Shown in pieces: positions 34,991-46,528 of a DNA stretch of 64,000 bases (within the stretch, counting starts at the first letter, position 1; each line of letters opens with the position of its first letter). This DNA comes from an uncultured Granulosicoccus sp. (GTDB taxonomy: Bacteria; Pseudomonadota; Gammaproteobacteria; Granulosicoccales; Granulosicoccaceae): assembly GCA_947499955.1 (NCBI GenBank), contig CANMQI010000022.1:1-64000 (forward strand), in the 5' to 3' direction. The notes beneath the pieces are model-generated. The model was not told where the DNA came from. It ran no database searches and saw only the letters and a list, made by a program, of their open reading frames with translations. The position numbers were made by a program, and so were the translations under genes.

Positions 34991-37297
34991 TCAATCCTCG
35001 ACATCCACGGCGTCAACCTTCTGGAAGCCCCGAGGCAATTTGCGCCCGCGCTGGCCGCGCATTCCCGAATACTCTTCCAGTTCACGGAACTTGATGGTGG
35101 TGTGACGCTTGCCGCTGGTGATACGCAGCTTCTGCGATGGCGACACCACAGACAAGGCGATCATCGACTCTTCACCGGTCTTGAACTTCGGCCCCGGAAT
35201 GTTGTAGATCTTGTTGCCCTTGCCCTTGGCCATTTCCGGCAACTCACCCACCGGGAAAGTCAGCAGACTGCCGTTGTTGCTGATGGCACAGACAATATCG
35301 TCGGTCAGAGAGCTGACCGCTGCCGCTGGCAACACCTGTGCACCCGCCGGCAGGCTGAGCACACTCTTGCCCGACTTGTTACGACTGAACAGGTCTCCCA
35401 GACGCGCCACGAAACCGTAGCCTGCGGTACTGGAGAACAGATAACGCTCATCGTCCTCACCCATCATGACACTCAGGAATTTCGCACCATCAGGTGGCTT
35501 CAGGCGGCCACTGATCGGTTCACCCAGTCCTCTGGCTGACGGAAAGCCATGCGCCGGAACACAGTACACACGGCCAGTGGAGTCCAGGAACATGGCATTG
35601 CGGTTGCTGCGACCGCGAGCGGCTCCCTGGAAGCTGTCGCCAGCCTTGTAGTTCAATGCCAGCGGATCCAGCTCCAGCCCCTTGCCGGCGCGTACCCAGC
35701 CACGCTCCGAGAGCACCACCGTGATGGGCTCGCTGGGAATCAGATCGGCTTCGGAGATGGCTTGAGCCGCCTCCCGCTGTACCAGCGGCGAGCGGCGCTC
35801 ATCACCGTAGGTGTCGATGTCCTCCTGCAGCTCTTTCTTGACCAGTGTCTTCATGCGGCGCTCGGAGCCGAGTGTTGCCTGCAGCTTTTCACGCTCCTTC
35901 TCCAGCGCATCCTGCTCGCCACGAATCTTCATCTCTTCCAGCTGAGCCAGATGGCGCAGCTTGAGTTCCAGAATGGCTTCGGCCTGCTCGTCACTGATGC
36001 CGAACCGCTCCATCAGTACCGGTTTGGGATCATCGTTGTTGCGGATGATGGCAATGACCTCGTCGATATTGAGGTAGGCAATCATCAAACCTTCGAGCAG
36101 GTGCAATCGCTTCTCGACCTTGTCCAGACGCCATTGCAGGCGCCTGCGGACCGTGTCGACCCGGAAAGTCAGCCACTCACCGAGAATGTTGAGAAGCGGC
36201 TTGACCTGAGGTCGGCCATTGAGACCGATCATGTTCATGTTGACCCGGTAGGTACGCTCCAGATCGGTCGTGGCAAACAGATGCTGCATCAGGCTGTCGG
36301 TATCGACCCGATTACTGCGTGGTGTGATGACCAGACGCGTGGGATTTTCATGATCCGACTCGTCCCGCAGGTCCTCCACCATGGGCAGCTTCTTGGCATT
36401 CATGTGCTGCGCAATCTGCTCCAGAATCTTGGAACCGGAGACCTGATAGGGCAATGCCGTGATGATGATGTCGGCGCCTTCGCGCTCGTAGATGGCCCGG
36501 GCACGCAGACTGCCATGGCCGGTTTCGTACATGCTGCGGATATCCTGAGGCGAGGAGATGATTTCGGCCTCACTCGGGTAATCCGGGCCGTTGATGTACT
36601 GCATCATGTCGTCGAGCGTGGCCCTTGGCTTGTCCAGCAAGTGGATACAGGCACGACCGATTTCCCGCAGATTGTGCGAGGGAATATCGGTGGCCATGCC
36701 CACGGCAATACCGGTGGTGCTGTTGAGCAGGATGTGCGGCAAGCGAGACGGCAGCAAGGAGGGTTCGTTCAAGGTGCCATCGAAATTGGGTACGAAGTCG
36801 ACCGTGCCCTGCCCCAGTTCCTGCAGCAGAGTCTTGGAAAAACGTGCCAGACGCGATTCCGTATAGCGCATGGCCGCGAAGGACTTGGGATCATCCTGCG
36901 ATCCCCAGTTGCCCTGCCCGTCAACCAGCGTATAGCGGTAGGTGAAGGGCTGCGCCATCAGCACCATGGCCTCATAACAGGCACTGTCGCCGTGCGGGTG
37001 GAACTTGCCCAGCACATCACCGACGGTACGCGCCGACTTCTTGTGCTTGGACACGGCCGAGAGCCCGAGCTCGGACATGGCGTAGACGATACGGCGCTGT
37101 ACCGGCTTCAGGCCATCACCGATATGCGGCAGCGCCCGGTCCAGGATGACGTACATCGAATAGTCGAGGTAGGCCTTTTCGGTGTAGCTACTCAGTGGCA
37201 GCTCTTCCACCATCTCCTGTACGGGAGCCGCCGATACAGGCCCGGAGCGCCTGACCGATGATCGTTTCTTGCTGCTTGTCTTCTTTTTCTGTGCCAT
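34991..37297 (-). CDS. parC: DNA topoisomerase IV subunit A
   Basis: A 768-residue decatenase subunit. The quinolone region reads [13 protein letters not shown] (Ser105 and Glu109 correspond to enteric Ser80 and Glu84, both sensitive-type residues), and catalytic Tyr145 is in MRYTESRL. An N-terminal extension of about 25 residues rich in Lys and Ser ([15 protein letters not shown]) precedes the usual start, as in several marine gammaproteobacteria. The C-terminal domain is the shorter ParC type without a GyrA box. It is 19 bases downstream of pgi on the same strand; parE is not in the window. Confidence 0.95.
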   Translation of the reverse strand: MAQKKKTSSKKRSSVRRSGPVSAAPVQEMVEELPLSSYTEKAYLDYSMYVILDRALPHIGDGLKPVQRRIVYAMSELGLSAVSKHKKSARTVGDVLGKFHPHGDSACYEAMVLMAQPFTYRYTLVDGQGNWGSQDDPKSFAAMRYTESRLARFSKTLLQELGQGTVDFVPNFDGTLNEPSLLPSRLPHILLNSTTGIAVGMATDIPSHNLREIGRACIHLLDKPRATLDDMMQYINGPDYPSEAEIISSPQDIRSMYETGHGSLRARAIYEREGADIIITALPYQVSGSKILEQIAQHMNAKKLPMVEDLRDESDHENPTRLVITPRSNRVDTDSLMQHLFATTDLERTYRVNMNMIGLNGRPQVKPLLNILGEWLTFRVDTVRRRLQWRLDKVEKRLHLLEGLMIAYLNIDEVIAIIRNNDDPKPVLMERFGISDEQAEAILELKLRHLAQLEEMKIRGEQDALEKEREKLQATLGSERRMKTLVKKELQEDIDTYGDERRSPLVQREAAQAISEADLIPSEPITVVLSERGWVRAGKGLELDPLALNYKAGDSFQGAARGRSNRNAMFLDSTGRVYCVPAHGFPSARGLGEPISGRLKPPDGAKFLSVMMGEDDERYLFSSTAGYGFVARLGDLFSRNKSGKSVLSLPAGAQVLPAAAVSSLTDDIVCAISNNGSLLTFPVGELPEMAKGKGNKIYNIPGPKFKTGEESMIALSVVSPSQKLRITSGKRHTTIKFRELEEYSGMRGQRGRKLPRGFQKVDAVDVED

Positions 37298-37316
37298 GTC
37301 TCAGCGAATAGTCAGG

Positions 37317-38969
37317 TCAGGCGAGTATGTTCTTGAACTTCAGAGCGCGATTGATCAGGCCATTGGTCGATGCATCGTGCGTCTTGACAGTAGCAGCTGC
37401 AGCAATCTCTGCATGAATCGACTTGGCGAGCTGCTTGCCCAGTTCCACGCCCCATTGATCAAAGGGGTTGATGTCCCAGATGGCCGCTTCCACGAATACC
37501 TTGTGTTCATACAGCGCGATGAGGGCCCCCAGGGCATGTGGTGTCATCTGTTGCACCAGCAGCGTATTACTGGGTCGGTTGCCGGCAAAGGTGCGATGTC
37601 CGGACAGGCGTTCGATGTCTTCATCACTGGCGCCGGCTGCCCGCATCTCTGTGGCCAGTTCTTCCCGGTTCTTGCCCATCATCAGCGCCTCGGACTGCGC
37701 AAAGCAGTTGGCCATCAGCAATTCCTGATGAATGCCGATGGGGTTGAGACTCTCCAGAGCCATGATGAAGTCTGCCGGAATCAGGTGGGTGCCCTGATGC
37801 AGCAACTGAAAATAGGCATGCTGTCCATTGGTGCCCGGCTCGCCCCAGACCACAGGTCCGGTTGCCGTGCTTACCGGTGATCCATCGACGTGTACGGACT
37901 TGCCGTTACTCTCCATCGTCAGCTGTTGCAGATAGGCAGGAAAACGATGCAGATACTGGTCGTAGGGCGCGATCAGATGACTGTGCGCCTGCCAGAAATT
38001 GTTGTACCAGACGGTCAGCAGTGCCAGCGTGACCGGCATGTTCTGGCTCAGTGGTGCGGTACGGGCATGCTTGTCCATGTCATGCGCGCCTTGCAGAAAC
38101 TGCTCGAAACGATCCATGCCGATGGACAGGATGATCGGCAGACCAATCGCGGACCACAATGAGTAACGACCACCGACCCAGTCCCAGAATCCGAACATGT
38201 TGCGGGTGTCGATACCAAACTCACCCACGGCTTCAGCGTTGGTGGACAGGGCCACGAAGTGTTTGGAGATATCGGATTTCAACGCGGCACTTTCCAGAAA
38301 CCAGCTTCTGGCCGAATGCGCGTTCGTCAGGGTTTCCTGCGTCGTGAAGGTTTTCGAGGCAACGATGAACAGGGTGGTTTCCGGATCGACCTTGCTCAGT
38401 GCCGAGTGGATGTGCGAACCATCCACATTGGACACAAAATGCAGTTTCAGACGATCGTGGGCAAATGGTGCCAGAGCTTCCACGGCCATCAGTGGTCCCA
38501 GATCGGATCCGCCGATACCGATATTGACCACATCGGTGATGGGCTTGCCGGTGAAACCGGTCCATGAACCGTCACGCACGCGCTCGGAAAAGGTGCGCAG
38601 ATGGGTGAGCACCGCGCGTACATCGGGCATCACATCCTTGCCATCGACCATGACGGGCTGACCACTGCGATTGCGCAAGGCGGTGTGCAGCGCGGGACGG
38701 TGCTCTGTCGGGTTGACGATGTCACCGGTGAACATGCTCTCGAAACGAGCCGGCACATCACAGGCTTCTGCCAGCGACACCAGCAGTTTGTGTGTTTCAT
38801 TGGTGATGTGATTCTTGGAAAAATCCAGAAACAGACCCGCAGCATTCAACTGAAAGGTATCAAATCGACTGCTGTCAGCGGCAAAGAGGTCTCGCAAGGA
38901 AACATCTTGCATCTGGTCATGATGCTCGGACAGTGCCTTCCAGGCACCAAGATCTACAGGGTCAGTCAT
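37317..38969 (-). CDS. pgi: Glucose-6-phosphate isomerase
   Basis: A 550-residue enzyme of glycolysis and gluconeogenesis converting glucose 6-phosphate and fructose 6-phosphate. Signatures: [37 protein letters not shown], the family pattern [14 protein letters not shown], and the C-terminal [14 protein letters not shown]. The length is standard for the bacterial/eukaryotic type. It precedes parC with a 19-base gap, probably in one transcript. Confidence 0.96.
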   Translation of the reverse strand: MTDPVDLGAWKALSEHHDQMQDVSLRDLFAADSSRFDTFQLNAAGLFLDFSKNHITNETHKLLVSLAEACDVPARFESMFTGDIVNPTEHRPALHTALRNRSGQPVMVDGKDVMPDVRAVLTHLRTFSERVRDGSWTGFTGKPITDVVNIGIGGSDLGPLMAVEALAPFAHDRLKLHFVSNVDGSHIHSALSKVDPETTLFIVASKTFTTQETLTNAHSARSWFLESAALKSDISKHFVALSTNAEAVGEFGIDTRNMFGFWDWVGGRYSLWSAIGLPIILSIGMDRFEQFLQGAHDMDKHARTAPLSQNMPVTLALLTVWYNNFWQAHSHLIAPYDQYLHRFPAYLQQLTMESNGKSVHVDGSPVSTATGPVVWGEPGTNGQHAYFQLLHQGTHLIPADFIMALESLNPIGIHQELLMANCFAQSEALMMGKNREELATEMRAAGASDEDIERLSGHRTFAGNRPSNTLLVQQMTPHALGALIALYEHKVFVEAAIWDINPFDQWGVELGKQLAKSIHAEIAAAATVKTHDASTNGLINRALKFKNILA

Positions 38970-39285
38970 GGATACGTACCACCTTGAGTAGGGTTTACGA
39001 AATGTCGATGGGTTGAAGCTTACACAAAGACGCGGGAAACGCCGACAGTCAGTGTTGCACGCAATCCACTTTCTCCCGGCTGGAACGCAATCGGACCAGA
39101 GGCCAGCTCAGCGATTCCCGGCGCAGATCACCAGATGATCGAGCCGACAGGCAGCTTGAATGGGCAGGTTCATGCTGATGGTCAAACTCCTGACGGATCG
39201 GGTGACAACGACTCAGCAGTATACTCTGCCTGATAAGCCCTACTCCGCTCGGAAGGTATACGTGTGAGCAAGCCATGAGCGTCGG
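38970..39285. other. Intergenic region between pgi and the acyltransferase gene
   Basis: About 316 bases separating divergent genes. It must contain both promoters. TATACT at 39220-39225 is a good -10 candidate for the rightward gene, but no matching -35 lies 16-18 bases upstream. Nothing else stands out. Confidence 0.35.
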
Positions 39286-40737
39286 ATGAATAGCAGCATC
39301 GAACTACCGCTTTGGAGCGTACTGCTCGGCCTGCTGCTGGCGTCACTGTGGTTGCTGCAGCACTTCCTGCTGCCATCGCTTCGCTGGATTCTGCGCCGAC
39401 GTGCCAACCGTCTGATCACCGAGGTCAACGCCAGGCTGGCGCTGCAGATTCCCTCGTTCAAGCTGACCCGACGCAGCGTGCTGGTGGACCGACTGACCTT
39501 CCACCCCCGAGTTGTGGAGTTGGTGGATGAGATGGCCGATGCCGAGGATATGCCGCGCGAAGCACTGATGCAGAAGGCAGCTATCTACGCCCGGGAGATA
39601 GTGCCTGCCTTCAATGCCCTGATGTACTTCAAGGCCGCCTACTTTGTCGCTCGCCATCTGGTACATGCCTTGTATCGTGTCAGATTGGGATTTGCCGATG
39701 ACGATGCCCTGCAGAAGCTGCCTTCCGGTGCCAGCGTGGTCTTTCTGATGAACCACCGCAGCAATATGGACTACATCCTTGCAACCTACCTGGCGGCCGA
39801 ACGCACCGCGCTGTCCTATGCGGTCGGCGAATGGGCGCGCATCTGGCCGCTGCAACAGCTGATCCGAGCCATGGGAGGCTATTTCGTCAGACGAGATTCA
39901 GGCAATGCGCTATACCGACGTGTGCTGGAGTGCTATGTCCAGATGGCCGCAGAAGGTGGCGTCCCTCAGGCCGTGTTTCCCGAAGGCCGCCTGAGCCGCG
40001 ATGGACGATTGGGCCCGGCCCGGCTGGGGCTGCTGGGCTACATGACACGGAGCTTCGATCCCGACCGGGGTCGCGATATCGTTTTCGTTCCGGTGGGTAT
40101 AAATTATGACCGCGTCATCGAGGATCGCAGTCTGCTGCGCGATGCTGAAAAACTGCCTCGTCGAAATGTGGCTCAATCCCTCAGGGTCCTGTTTGCCTAC
40201 GGCACGAAATTGCTGTGGCAGGCCCTGCGAGGCAAGCGCTACCGAAACGGTTACGCCTGCGTCAATTTCGGTCAACCCATATCGTTGCGTGACTGGATGC
40301 GGGCACGCGGACTGGGCGCCGGCGAACTTGAGGATGTCGGGCCGCTAGCCGAGGAACTGATGTCGCGCATTGGCGAGATCACGCCGATCCTGCCTGTGGC
40401 CCTGGTGACCACGCTGTTCGCCCGCAACCCCGAGCGCGGGTTCACCGATATCGAGTTGAAAGCCGACGTACTCGCCCTGCTGAACGAACTCGAGCGGCGG
40501 GGCCATCGCGCCTATATACCTCGCAGCGATTATCACTATGCCGTGGATGTCGGTATTCGCATGCTGACACTGCGAGGCATTCTGATCGAAGAGGGTGGCA
40601 TCTATCGCGCCGCGACGACTGAACGGGCCATCATCCGCTATTATTCCAACTCCATCGCGCACTTGTTGGACGATAGAGTGCAGATGAGCGGCGAGGAGCA
40701 CCGAACGATTTTCCGCGCTCGACAAGGGCCGCGCTGA
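39286..40737 (+). CDS. PlsB-type glycerol-3-phosphate acyltransferase
   Basis: A 483-residue acyltransferase of the PlsB/LPLAT family. Block I HRSNMDY gives the H-x4-D catalytic pair (His157, Asp162), FPEGRLSRDGRLG is block III, and VFVPVGINYDRV block IV. One N-terminal hydrophobic stretch (residues ~8-28) anchors it to the inner membrane. It is much shorter than enteric PlsB (~800 residues), lacking the long N-terminal region, and so may be a second acyltransferase; the acyl donor and exact acceptor are not deducible. It is convergent with the sensor kinase gene. Confidence 0.8.
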   Translation: MNSSIELPLWSVLLGLLLASLWLLQHFLLPSLRWILRRRANRLITEVNARLALQIPSFKLTRRSVLVDRLTFHPRVVELVDEMADAEDMPREALMQKAAIYAREIVPAFNALMYFKAAYFVARHLVHALYRVRLGFADDDALQKLPSGASVVFLMNHRSNMDYILATYLAAERTALSYAVGEWARIWPLQQLIRAMGGYFVRRDSGNALYRRVLECYVQMAAEGGVPQAVFPEGRLSRDGRLGPARLGLLGYMTRSFDPDRGRDIVFVPVGINYDRVIEDRSLLRDAEKLPRRNVAQSLRVLFAYGTKLLWQALRGKRYRNGYACVNFGQPISLRDWMRARGLGAGELEDVGPLAEELMSRIGEITPILPVALVTTLFARNPERGFTDIELKADVLALLNELERRGHRAYIPRSDYHYAVDVGIRMLTLRGILIEEGGIYRAATTERAIIRYYSNSIAHLLDDRVQMSGEEHRTIFRARQGPR

Positions 40738-40811
40738 TCTGGCCGGGTGAGAGCGGCCTGCCGCTCGTGTGCGCTCAGGCATCCAGCGGCTCCGCACCAC
40801 GCTGGGTGGCC

Positions 40812-42674
40812 TCAGGCGGCCTTTGGCAGATCGGCGGATGTCGGGATGACAGACTGGCCAACTTCATGCGGCCAATCGAATTGAAAGCTTGCCCCATGAC
40901 CAGGCTCTGATTCGACGCTGATCGAACCCCCATGCCGGATCACCAGTTTCTTGACAATGGCCAGCCCCACCCCCGAACTCATGGAATGGTCTTTGGGTTG
41001 CAATGTGGAAAACACCTCGAATATCTTCTCGTGGTGTTTCGGGTCTATTCCCGGCCCGTTGTCCGACACGACAAATCGATGAAAGCCTGCCGGACCACTG
41101 GACAGAATGCTGACGGTTACCACCGCCTCTTTCTGGTTTCCGTGATATTTGAAGCCGTTGCCAATCAGGTTCATGAACACCTGATAAAGCTGAGTCTGGT
41201 AGGTCTGCAGAACCGGGAATTCACCCATCAGCTGCAACTGACTTTCCTCAACCGACAGCATCACGCGAATGCTGTTCAGCAATTCATGCACGTCAACGGT
41301 TTCACGGTATTCCACGTCCATACCCAGACCCGAGTACTCCAGAACGCCTGTGATCAGCCCCTGAGAGAGTGTCACCTGTTTGCGTATGAGCCCCAGTCTC
41401 CTGACGAAATCAGGCTGCAATGGATCATCGGCAGGCAGGTGATCGATCAGATCCTCCTCGATACACTGGGCCAGGCCTGCAATTCCTCTCAATGGCGTTT
41501 TCAGGTCATGCGACACCACGTAGGAAAAGGATCGAAGACCTTCGTTGAGCTCCTCAAGGGCCGTATTGCTCTGACGCAATGCATCTGATTGCCGATCGTA
41601 CTTCTCCGCAATCTTCTGACCGAAATCGGTGGCTCGTCGATTGGCCTGCGCCATGTGAATCAACAGGTACAGCAACAGGGCATTGATGATCAAACCCCCG
41701 AACAGAATCAGAGTCGGTTCAAGGCGTTGCTGAGCCTGACGAAATGCCAACGTACTGTGAACATCGAACTGCCAGACACGACCCATGAAGGGTAATACAC
41801 GAGAGCGGGTCAGCAAGGGCTGTGGATCGATATCCGCAAGCTCGGCGATCTGTTCGTTGTACATCACCTCGCGACCATCAGACACCTTGAGTGCAACCTG
41901 ACGCCTGTGGGTTTCAAGCAGGCCTGCTGCAAGATTCTGAGTGAATATGGAGGCGACGATAGCGCCCCGGAATTCCTCCCTGCGCTGTGCGATTGACAGA
42001 GGTTCAGCAGAGCGGTAGATCGGCGCAATCAGTAAAAGCCCCAACTCCTGTTGTTCACCCAGCCGGATAGGTTCCGTGATCTGAACTTCGCCAGAATCAA
42101 TCGCCTTTTCAACGGCCGCCAGGCGGCGCGGTTCACGGGCAACATCCAGCCCCAGGAATGTCTCTTCGAGCAAGCCCGGAGCGATATGCGTCAACGGCAG
42201 ATAGAACGATGGGCTTTGTGCCGCATCAGAAGCAAAAGCCTTGTTGATGCGAAATGCCGGCCGCATCTTGCGCTGCCCCCGTTCAAACGAAGCCACCTCC
42301 TCGGGCAATACACGATAGACCACACTCAGGCTACTCAAGGCAGGATGGCGCTCTTTCAGGTCCATGGATTTTGTGAGCTGCTGCCACTCACCGGGAATGA
42401 TGCTATCGCTCCCGGTAACAAGCCCCACCCCCGCATGGAGTACGTCCTCGTAGCGCCGCATCTGCTCTTCGAACACATGGATGACATCATCGGCCTGGGC
42501 GTCGAACTGCAGGCGTGTGCGCTCTTCCACACCCGCCAGTGACATCTGCCAGGCAATCACGGTGGCAATGAGCGATACCAGCACCATGAGATAGTGCAGC
42601 CGCGAGACAGGCTTGGCGCCATCACTCTGGCGACGCAGGATGGCCCTTGCCATGAAGTCAGGCAATCTTGCCAC
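40812..42674 (-). CDS. Sensor histidine kinase with periplasmic CHASE domain
   Basis: A 620-residue membrane kinase. Helix 1 at ~residues 28-46; a periplasmic CHASE sensor of ~270 residues (SLSVVYRVLPEEVASFERGQ, IAPIYRS); helix 2 at ~325-343 (ILFGGLIINALLLYLLIH); a short coiled linker; HisKA with SHDLKTPLRG (phospho-acceptor His) and HATPase with NLIGNGFKYHGN, DNGPGIDPKHHEKIFEVF and GVGLAIVKKLV. No response regulator is adjacent, so it is an orphan. CHASE domains sense small ligands. The start may be GTG 42674 or ATG 42653. Confidence 0.9.
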   Translation of the reverse strand: MARLPDFMARAILRRQSDGAKPVSRLHYLMVLVSLIATVIAWQMSLAGVEERTRLQFDAQADDVIHVFEEQMRRYEDVLHAGVGLVTGSDSIIPGEWQQLTKSMDLKERHPALSSLSVVYRVLPEEVASFERGQRKMRPAFRINKAFASDAAQSPSFYLPLTHIAPGLLEETFLGLDVAREPRRLAAVEKAIDSGEVQITEPIRLGEQQELGLLLIAPIYRSAEPLSIAQRREEFRGAIVASIFTQNLAAGLLETHRRQVALKVSDGREVMYNEQIAELADIDPQPLLTRSRVLPFMGRVWQFDVHSTLAFRQAQQRLEPTLILFGGLIINALLLYLLIHMAQANRRATDFGQKIAEKYDRQSDALRQSNTALEELNEGLRSFSYVVSHDLKTPLRGIAGLAQCIEEDLIDHLPADDPLQPDFVRRLGLIRKQVTLSQGLITGVLEYSGLGMDVEYRETVDVHELLNSIRVMLSVEESQLQLMGEFPVLQTYQTQLYQVFMNLIGNGFKYHGNQKEAVVTVSILSSGPAGFHRFVVSDNGPGIDPKHHEKIFEVFSTLQPKDHSMSSGVGLAIVKKLVIRHGGSISVESEPGHGASFQFDWPHEVGQSVIPTSADLPKAA

Positions 42675-42831
42675 TATCTTCGCTTTCGTTCACAAGGGTG
42701 TGACATCGGGTGCTCTGGATTCCGGACGCATTCTGCAGTATATCGGCATCCTTGCACCCGACTGAAACCCTATTGTGTATCTGCAGTTGATGATTCCACT
42801 GCTGCTCGACGCACCTCAGCGCCCGCCTGAT

Positions 42832-42861
42832 GGCGAACACTCGCCGTGAGCAGTGTTCGCC
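42832..42861 (-). terminator. Inverted repeat behind tamB
   Basis: GGCGAACACT and AGTGTTCGCC form a perfect 10-bp stem with a 10-base loop, 50 bases beyond the tamB stop. No T-run is present on either side. Confidence 0.5.
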
Positions 42862-42910
42862 ATTTCACCGGAGATATCCCGCATGGGAAAATACTGTGAT
42901 CCTGCCCCGG

Positions 42911-45900
42911 CTATTTCTCTATCGTGTAAATCAGATCCGCACTGCTGCCATTGCCACTTTCGGCTTCCACAGCCAGTTTGTCAGTCAGCTTGTAGCGCAT
43001 GTTGAAGGTGTTGATCGCATCGAAAAGACCGATACCGTAGCTGACGTAAAGATCCGGCGTGAGGTACTTGCCAAGTGTGTAACTGCCACCCGTTGCCCCC
43101 GGGGGCTGCCCCAGAAGAATGTACGACAGGATGCTGGCATCGGGCATCGGTGGCTCCGAATAGAGCTCCAGCCTTGGGGACTGCGCCGTGCCCTTGATCC
43201 TGGCACCCGCAACCACGTCGTACTCCTGAACGGTGCGAGCGACTTCCATATCCAGACTGGGGTTGTCCACCGGTCCACCACTGAACAGGATACGGCCGCG
43301 TTCCATGTTCAGTTGCTGGCCGTAGATCACGTAGTCGCCATTGAGCACGTTGATGGTACCCGTGCCGCGGGGTGCAAGCTCCGGGGTCTGCTGAACCCGC
43401 AGGGAACCTTCAAGGCGCCCTCGAAAATCACCCGCTTCGACTTCCACACTGTCGCCAAGGATGACCTCTACATCGAGACTGATTTGACTGGGAGGTGTTT
43501 CGGCCTGCTCGCCCTCCTCCGAAACGTACACCACATCGGATGAGGAACTGACGGTCTTTATGCCTTCGTTGCCTCCGTTCGCGTTGATATAGGCGCTGGG
43601 TATGGTGACCTTGCCGTTGACCTCCATGCCGCTGTCGTCCATGGCGATATCAAGCGCCGGGCTGACGACCGCCTGCATCAGGCTGGTGTTGGCCACTTGA
43701 TAATCATCGCCGACGATATTGATCTTCAGCGCTCGGGTGCTCGGGTCGACACTCCCCTGAATATCCAGCTTGCCCTCTCCCGAGCTCGTCTCTCCATCGA
43801 TGAGCAAGGTGCCATCGGGCTTGCCCTTGACCGTCAGACGCGTGTCCTCGATCAACATGGCGGTCTCGGGAATCTCGGCGCTGAAATCGAGCAGGCTCAG
43901 CTCACCTTCAATCTCTGGTGTTTCCAGCGTGCCTCCCAGCGAGAGGTTGCTTTTGAGCGCTCCTGACACCTGTTGAATCTGTGGTGCAAAGGCGCTGATC
44001 AATGTCAGGTCCGGGAAGTCGGCATCAAGATTGCCAGCCAGGCGCCCCTCACCGGCAGGATCCGCAATGGATGCCTGCACCGAGATATCGCCGAAATCGG
44101 TGAACGCGGTAGTCAGGTCCAGAGTGGCGTCATTGCCAGCCCAGGATGCATTGATGCTGGTTTTCTCCAGTCCGATTTCCACCGGTGATGTATCGGCATT
44201 CAAGGTCAGTTTGCCGGGCTCGAGTGCCAGTTGCGCATCGGCGCTCATGCTTCCCTGTGCGCCAAGTTGCGCTGTCACATCGCCATTGAGTTCTGTTTCA
44301 ACGATGAACCCCTCAGGCAGATAGGCTTCTGCCAATCCGGGCGAGAGACCACTGATGTTCAGCGCCACCGTCGAGTCTCCAGCCGCCAACCAGTTTGCGT
44401 CGACGCAGAGGCTGCCCAGCTTGTCGCTGTTATCGAGACACAACGGTGAAGCCTCGGCCTTTTCAGCTGAAGCACTGATTTCTACCGGCTCTCGCAGGCG
44501 CCAGGTGCCAGCGGGTGTCTTCTCCAGCAGCAACGATGTCAGGGATCCATTCCAGACACTGTTCTGATAGCCTCCGTCGAGTTGCGTATCAAGGTCTCCC
44601 TGATCAGTCGCAGCTGACAATACTAGTCTGTGATCAGTTTGAGTGCCCTGGGCATTCAGGTCGACTTCACTGATGACCTGCCCACCGGCCATGATTCCCG
44701 TGGCGTTGAGTGACAGCTCGGACTGCGCATCTGCTGCAAGGCCACCCTCGACACTGAACGCAAGCTTGCCGATGCTGCTATCGGTATAGGCCACCTTGTC
44801 CGCGTTGCCGCGAGCACTGAGCAGGGGTGCCTCCCGGGTTCCGGATACCGTACCGGACATGGCGATGGATCCTGCCAGTTCCGGCAGCAAGGTACCCAGA
44901 TCGGGAGCTTCGAGTTCAAAATCGAGCGCGATCTGATCATCGACTTCGCCATCGGCATCGAGCCGGGTGGAACCATGAGTCACATTGAGCTTGTCGATGT
45001 TCAGCTTCTTGCCGTCCAGCTGAACCTGACCACCACCCGACAGATCCTGACCGCGCAATCGGCCTGACAATCGCTTGATATCAGCAGTCAGCTGCGGACC
45101 GCTCTCACTGATCTGCCCCTTCGAGCTGACCTCCAGATTAACACTGCCGGGAAAATCCTTCCATTGGCTGCCCGGATTGATACCCTCGGCCAGGACCTCG
45201 ACGTCCCAGTCCGGCTGATTCTCCCAGCTGGCAATGCCATTGACGGTCAGCGTCCCATCCAGAGTCTGGCCCTGAACCGTGAAATCATCGAGCTGCGTAG
45301 CTGATCCGTCCAGTGAGACAGCCCACTGGCCTTCGGGAACGGCCTCACCGTCGACATCCGCGTCAAGATTTGCCTTGAAACTCTCCAGAGAACCGACGAC
45401 ATCAAAACTGCCCCGGGGGCTGACAAATTGCGGCTCGCCTTCCAGAGGCCAGCTCAAGGCTTTCCACTGTCCCTTGATATCACTTTGCAACGACGCAAAG
45501 GTCACCTGCCCGGCCGCGGACAGTTCACCGCCGTTCTCGTCCAGTCGGGCTACCAGGGAATGAATGTCGAGCATCTGCGTCGAGCCACTGACGTCTGCAT
45601 CGAGTGTTACCGGGCCCGTCTCGGTAGTGGTGGCATTGACTGTCGCCTGCGCCTGATAGTCATCCGGTGTGCCGCTCGACTTGAGACTGACCCGAGGTGT
45701 TCCGCTGAGCAGCGGTGACAACGATTCCGGGTTCGGCAGACCGGCCTCCACCGATGCCTCCCAGGCTGGTGACTCTATGACATCGCTGACGGTGGCGGCA
45801 ATATCGGCATTCGCAAAACCGCTTATCTGATGGCCGATCTGCAACTGGGCGAGACTGCCTTCAATCGTACCCTCGCCTTGCAACGGTGAAGATTGACCGA

Positions 45901-46528
45901 TATCGGCCAGCCAGCCAAGCGTCAGATTCATCGGGTACTCATCACGAGTGGTCACATCACCCTCGATGCGCAGTTCGCCTTGTGGTGCGATGACTTCGAA
46001 CTCGGCCAGATGAATATCAGCCTCTTCAGCCGTGGCACTCAATGCCACTCGATCGATCTCTATGGGGGTGTCCTGCCCTGCCGGATAGATAGCGATATCG
46101 GTAACCGCAATGTCCTTCAAGGTGATGGAGACAGGCAACGCCACATCAGGCAGTCCAGCACTTTCCGTGTTGTCCTCCGGTTGCTCGGCGGCCTCGGCCA
46201 GATACACGTCAATGCCATCCAGGTGCAGCTGCTCGACAGCCACCTCACGGCTGAACAAGGCACTGGGTCGCCAGTCGAAATCCAGCGCCCCCAGGCGGGC
46301 ATCGATGCCATCCACCTGTGAAAAATGCAGACCGCGTACCCGCAACGGACCCGTCAACTTGCCTTCGGCTTCATCCCATTCAAGTGTGCCGGGTGCAAAC
46401 TTCTTCCCCAGTGCCAGCGCTTGCTGAAGACCACTCTCGGTGCCGAGGAGGTAGCTCAAGCCCCCGACAAGCAGCAGTAGCAACAGCAGCAGTGTCAGGC
46501 CGAATATTTTCAGGATACGCTTGATCAC
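42911..46528 (-). CDS. tamB: Translocation and assembly module subunit TamB
   Basis: A ~1205-residue inner-membrane-anchored, beta-rich protein spanning the periplasm; it works with TamA and is implicated in phospholipid transport and outer-membrane protein assembly. An N-terminal helix (KIFGLTLLLLLLLLVGGLSYLLG) precedes long repeats of amphipathic strands; the conserved C-terminal DUF490 domain includes YILLGQPPGA and the terminal barrel-like DLYVSYGIGLF and YKLTDKLAVEAESG. I set the start at GTG 46528, whose GTGA overlaps the tamA stop by four bases, a convincing coupled start; a longer frame reaching 46630 would run inside tamA. Confidence 0.93.
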   Translation of the reverse strand: MIKRILKIFGLTLLLLLLLLVGGLSYLLGTESGLQQALALGKKFAPGTLEWDEAEGKLTGPLRVRGLHFSQVDGIDARLGALDFDWRPSALFSREVAVEQLHLDGIDVYLAEAAEQPEDNTESAGLPDVALPVSITLKDIAVTDIAIYPAGQDTPIEIDRVALSATAEEADIHLAEFEVIAPQGELRIEGDVTTRDEYPMNLTLGWLADIGQSSPLQGEGTIEGSLAQLQIGHQISGFANADIAATVSDVIESPAWEASVEAGLPNPESLSPLLSGTPRVSLKSSGTPDDYQAQATVNATTTETGPVTLDADVSGSTQMLDIHSLVARLDENGGELSAAGQVTFASLQSDIKGQWKALSWPLEGEPQFVSPRGSFDVVGSLESFKANLDADVDGEAVPEGQWAVSLDGSATQLDDFTVQGQTLDGTLTVNGIASWENQPDWDVEVLAEGINPGSQWKDFPGSVNLEVSSKGQISESGPQLTADIKRLSGRLRGQDLSGGGQVQLDGKKLNIDKLNVTHGSTRLDADGEVDDQIALDFELEAPDLGTLLPELAGSIAMSGTVSGTREAPLLSARGNADKVAYTDSSIGKLAFSVEGGLAADAQSELSLNATGIMAGGQVISEVDLNAQGTQTDHRLVLSAATDQGDLDTQLDGGYQNSVWNGSLTSLLLEKTPAGTWRLREPVEISASAEKAEASPLCLDNSDKLGSLCVDANWLAAGDSTVALNISGLSPGLAEAYLPEGFIVETELNGDVTAQLGAQGSMSADAQLALEPGKLTLNADTSPVEIGLEKTSINASWAGNDATLDLTTAFTDFGDISVQASIADPAGEGRLAGNLDADFPDLTLISAFAPQIQQVSGALKSNLSLGGTLETPEIEGELSLLDFSAEIPETAMLIEDTRLTVKGKPDGTLLIDGETSSGEGKLDIQGSVDPSTRALKINIVGDDYQVANTSLMQAVVSPALDIAMDDSGMEVNGKVTIPSAYINANGGNEGIKTVSSSSDVVYVSEEGEQAETPPSQISLDVEVILGDSVEVEAGDFRGRLEGSLRVQQTPELAPRGTGTINVLNGDYVIYGQQLNMERGRILFSGGPVDNPSLDMEVARTVQEYDVVAGARIKGTAQSPRLELYSEPPMPDASILSYILLGQPPGATGGSYTLGKYLTPDLYVSYGIGLFDAINTFNMRYKLTDKLAVEAESGNGSSADLIYTIEK

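Noticed and set aside
35549-37261. 570-codon rightward open frame opposite parC
   Set aside because: Long antisense shadow of a GC-rich gene; no recognisable motif and no ribosome-binding site.
34991-37297. Quinolone-resistance substitutions in parC or gyrA
   Set aside because: GyrA Ser83/Asp87 and ParC Ser105/Glu109 are the sensitive-type residues.
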